Positions 61,267 through 64,000 of a DNA stretch of 64,000 bases are shown here, piece after piece; the stretch's first letter is position 1, and every line of letters starts with the position of its first letter. The position numbers were made by a program, and so were the translations under genes. The stretch lies in assembly GCF_000521215.1 (NCBI RefSeq), contig NZ_KI928941.1:77362-141361 (forward strand), given 5' to 3'. The stretch is from Labrenzia sp. DG1229. Lineage in GTDB: Bacteria > Pseudomonadota > Alphaproteobacteria > Rhizobiales > Stappiaceae. The notes under the pieces were generated by a model. The model was not told the DNA's origin. It was given only the letters and a program-made list of their open reading frames with translations, and made no database searches.

Positions 61267-63627
61267 ACGCACCCTTCACCACTGACGGCCAGATCGGCAA
61301 ACCCCAACGCCGTCAGAACGCCAAGCGGCATGTGGCCGGCCGGGGCAAATTCACCAGTGATCTCGAACTGCCGCGCATGGTCCACGCGGCCTTTGTCCGC
61401 AGTCCTATGGCCAAGGGCCGGATTGCCGAGCTGGATGTCCGTGCCGCCGCGAGCGCACGGGGTGTGATCCGGGCCTATACTGCTGCGGACCTCAATGACC
61501 TGTGCGAACCATGGACGGGGACACTCGATCATTTCGCCCCGATGGTCAGCTCGCCGCAGTCCATCCTGGCTGACCGTGAGGTCCTGTGGGCCGGACATCC
61601 GGTCGTCATGATCCTGGCGTGCAGCCGGGCAGAGGCTGAAGACGCCTGCGAGCTGGTGCTGCTGGACATTGACGACGACCCGGCAAGCGTTGATGGGCGC
61701 ACCGCTTTGGAAGAAGGGGCGCCCATTGCCGTCGATGGCTTGGACAGCAACTTGTGCTTCCAGACGGTTTTGGAAACAGAGACTGTCGATGATGCATTCA
61801 CCGCCGCGGCCTACATCGTGGAGGACGACTTCACTTTTGGACGGCATACGGCCGTGACGCTCGAGCCCCGGGCAATTGTTGCGGATTACGATCCCTCGTG
61901 TGGCCAGCTGACAGTTCATCACGGCACCCAGACCCCGTACCAGTTTCAGGACATTTACGCCCGACACTTTGGTTTGGCGGAAAGTCAGGTCAGGGTCATC
62001 GCCCCGGATGTCGGCGGATCCTTCGGCATGAAATTGCACGTTTACAATGAGGAAATGGCGGTCGTGGCCGCAAGCCTAAAACTCGGCCGGCCGGTCCGGT
62101 TCGTTGCTGATCGCCTGGAAAGCTTCGTCTCCGACATTCACGCCCGAGATCACGTGGTTTCCGCACGTATGGCGGTTGCCGAAGACGGCAGCATCCTGGC
62201 CATGGACGTTCAGGACAGGACCCAGATCGGACCGTTTTCGACCTATCCGCGCACCAGTGTTGTGGAAGGCAACCAAGTGGTCCGCCTGATGGGAGCCCCC
62301 TACAAGATGCCCGATTACCGCGGCCGATTGCAGGTAGTGTTTCAGAACAAGGTTCAAACCAGCCAGTATCGAGCGGTCGGCCATCCGATTGCCTGCGCGG
62401 TGACCGAAGCACTGGTCGATCGCGCGGCCGACGCTACCGGACTTGATGTATTTGAAATTCGAGCTCGAAATCTCTTGTCCGACACGGCCTATCCTCATGT
62501 CTCGGCGACAGGGTATCAGTTCGAACAGCTCTCTCACGGGGCTTGCCTTTCGAAGCTCAAAGAACTGATGACTTACGATACTCTGCGTGCGGACCAGGCA
62601 GACTTTCGGACGAAAGGACATCTTCCGCGGTGTCGGCATCGCTCCATTTGTGGAAATAACAAATCCCGGCGCAGCTTTTTATGGCGTTGGCGGCGCGCGT
62701 ATTTCCGCCCAAGACGGTGCCATTGTAAGATTGACACCTTCCGGTGACGTGCATTGTGCCGTGTCCGTAACGGAACAGGGACAAGGAACCGAAACGATCA
62801 TTGCCCAGATCGTTTCAGAACAACTCGGCGTTGAGACTGGCCAGGTCAAGGTCACCACCGGTGACACGGACACGACCCCCAGTGGTGGCGCAACCTGGGC
62901 CTGCCGGGGCGCCGGAACAGGTGGCGAAACCGCCTTGCGTGCAGGGCGGAAATTGAGAGATCAAATCCTGTCTCTTGCGTCTCAAATCCTGCAAACCGAT
63001 GCTGGCCAGCTGGCACTTGCCTCCAATGCTGTCGTTGACGTTGCAAGCGGCAAGGAACGAATGTCGCTTGCTGAGGTCGGGCGCATTGCGACATACCGGC
63101 CCGACACATTGCCGGCGGGGACAGACAATTCCCTAACCGCGGCCCATCACTTCGCGCCAACCGGCTACCCGTTCGATTTCACCAATGGCATTCAAGGCAG
63201 TCATGTGGAAGTTGATGTCGAAACAGGGCTGGTCCGGCTTTTGAAACATTGGGTCGTCGAAGATTGCGGCCGGATCATCAATCCGCTTCTGGTGGATGAG
63301 CAGATCCGGGGCGGTGTTGTTCAAGGCCTGGGCGCGGCGCTGTTCGAAGAATGTCTCTACGACGAGACTGGGCAGCTCACGAACGGATCGCTGGCAGATT
63401 ATCTGGTTCCCATGGCTTGCGAGATGCCGGAGATCGTGATCGGGCATGTCGAAACGCCGACCCAGGACACGATCCTTGGCGCAAAGGGTGTCGGCGAGGC
63501 CGGAACCGCTGCCGCCGGAGCTGCCGTGATGAACGCGGTCAACGACGCCCTGAAACCAATGGGAGCATCCATCAGCCAAACGCCAATGACGCCCCACCGC
63601 ATATTGTGGGCGCTTGGTCATGTTTGA
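61263..63627 (+). pseudogene. Molybdenum hydroxylase large subunit (CoxL-like) with a single-base frameshift
   Basis: The first frame (61263-62747) covers the N-terminal substrate domain. It includes VAGRGKFTSDLELPRMVHAAFVRSP, quoted in part, and GGSFGMKLHVYNEE and QYRAVGHPIACAVTE. At about 62616-62618, in AAAGGACATC, one extra base moves the reading into a second frame that runs to 63627. That frame holds the C-terminal cofactor region: GQGTETIIAQIVSEQLG and GAKGVGEAGTAAAGAAV, with the catalytic glutamate. Without the extra base the product is 787 residues, normal for this family. It lacks the AYRCSFR loop of CO dehydrogenase, so aldehyde or N-heterocycle oxidation is more likely. It is inactive if the base is real. 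Confidence 0.85.
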
Positions 63628-63653
63628 TTTTTTTGCAAATGGGAGTGTTGGCC

Positions 63654-64000
63654 ATGGAACTTGAAGGGGCGCCAGCCTTATCCGCTGATGCTGAAACAGT
63701 CTGGGCCGCTTTGTTCGATCCCGGAATTTCAGAACGCGCCATCCCGTGCTGCGAATGCCTCAAGCAGACCGGCGACACGTCTTGTGCCGCTGTCGTCAAG
63801 CTGAAGATCGGACCGGTGTCGGACCGTTTCAAAGGCGATGTCGAATTCACGGACATCGATCCACTGAAAGCAAGCACGTTGTCGGGCAAGGGAACTGATG
63901 GAATTGCCGGTTTCGCAAAGGGCAGCGCCTGCGTGACGCTTGAACCGCACTCAGGTGAAACGCAATTGGCGTATGTGGTTGAAGCCACCGTTGGCGGCAA
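63654..64000 (+). CDS. CoxG-like SRPBCC protein (N-terminal part)
   Basis: This frame opens MELEGAPALSADAETVWAAL and continues with CCECLKQTGDTSCAAVVKLKIGPV and FKGDVEFTDIDP, the pattern of CoxG-family SRPBCC proteins. It ends at the window edge after about 115 codons. CoxG-type proteins often accompany Mo hydroxylases and may aid membrane attachment or ligand handling. GGGAG lies 8 bases before the ATG. It follows the large subunit by 26 bases in the same operon. Confidence 0.82.
   Translation, partial: MELEGAPALSADAETVWAALFDPGISERAIPCCECLKQTGDTSCAAVVKLKIGPVSDRFKGDVEFTDIDPLKASTLSGKGTDGIAGFAKGSACVTLEPHSGETQLAYVVEATVGG

Noticed and set aside
61263-63627. Form I CO dehydrogenase
   Set aside because: Subunit order fits, but the large subunit lacks the AYRCSFR active-site loop and has QYRAVGHPIAC instead.
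1-64000. CRISPR arrays, tRNA/rRNA genes, insertion sequences, prophage
   Set aside because: No regularly spaced repeats, tRNA-like arms, transposase or phage structural genes were seen in either strand.

Overview
The window looks like chromosomal DNA of an alphaproteobacterium. Supporting signs are a moderately high GC content, dense genes with ATGA/GTGA overlaps, an FrcBCA/FrcK-like sugar cluster as in rhizobia, PaaR-type and PaaX-type control of phenylacetate genes, and TIGR01777, DUF2161, DUF3750 and PhoX genes typical of marine Hyphomicrobiales/Rhodobacterales. A Stappia/Roseibium (Labrenzia)-like host is my best guess, but this is inference only. I saw no rRNA, tRNA, CRISPR array, insertion sequence or prophage.

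Two blocks carry aromatic amine and phenylacetate catabolism. Block A (741-9239) holds a periplasmic copper amine oxidase, a FeaR-like AraC regulator and paaN, which is divergent from paaG-paaI-paaK-paaR. Block B (34470-43372, minus strand) reads paaX, then paaJ-paaA-paaB-paaC-paaD-paaE, an extra ferritin-like paralogue, and paaZ. The same palindromic operator occurs three times: between paaN and paaG, upstream of paaR, and over the paaJ-A-B-C-D-E promoter. The blocks are therefore probably one PaaR regulon, with PaaX as a second regulator. paaF and paaH are not in the window.

Between the blocks are several small regulator-centred modules: a MocR regulator divergent from an MFS transporter and a PNPOx-like flavoprotein (9.4-12.7 kb); a TetR regulator between small membrane proteins (12.7-14.6 kb); two VOC/small-protein genes and a DUF3179 protein; a GbsR regulator with DUF4166 and a membrane-anchored epimerase under two matching operators (18-20.8 kb); and a LacI-controlled sugar cluster with transporter, epimerase, kinase and dehydrogenase (22.6-29.1 kb). 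DUF3750, an Old Yellow Enzyme and Tat-exported PhoX follow.

The right third (43.4-64 kb) is more accessory. It has Lrp/class IV aminotransferase, a fatty-acid desaturase, EamA exporters, a WYL-like regulator with an SRPBCC protein, a di-haem cytochrome c, a glutathione transferase, and a CadC-like winged-helix/TPR regulator divergent from DUF302. It ends in a TetR-controlled molybdenum hydroxylase operon (coxM-coxS-coxL-coxG-like) cut by the window end. The LysR gene and the molybdenum large subunit each carry a single extra base that breaks the frame, and a third, more decayed gene remnant lies beside the LysR gene.
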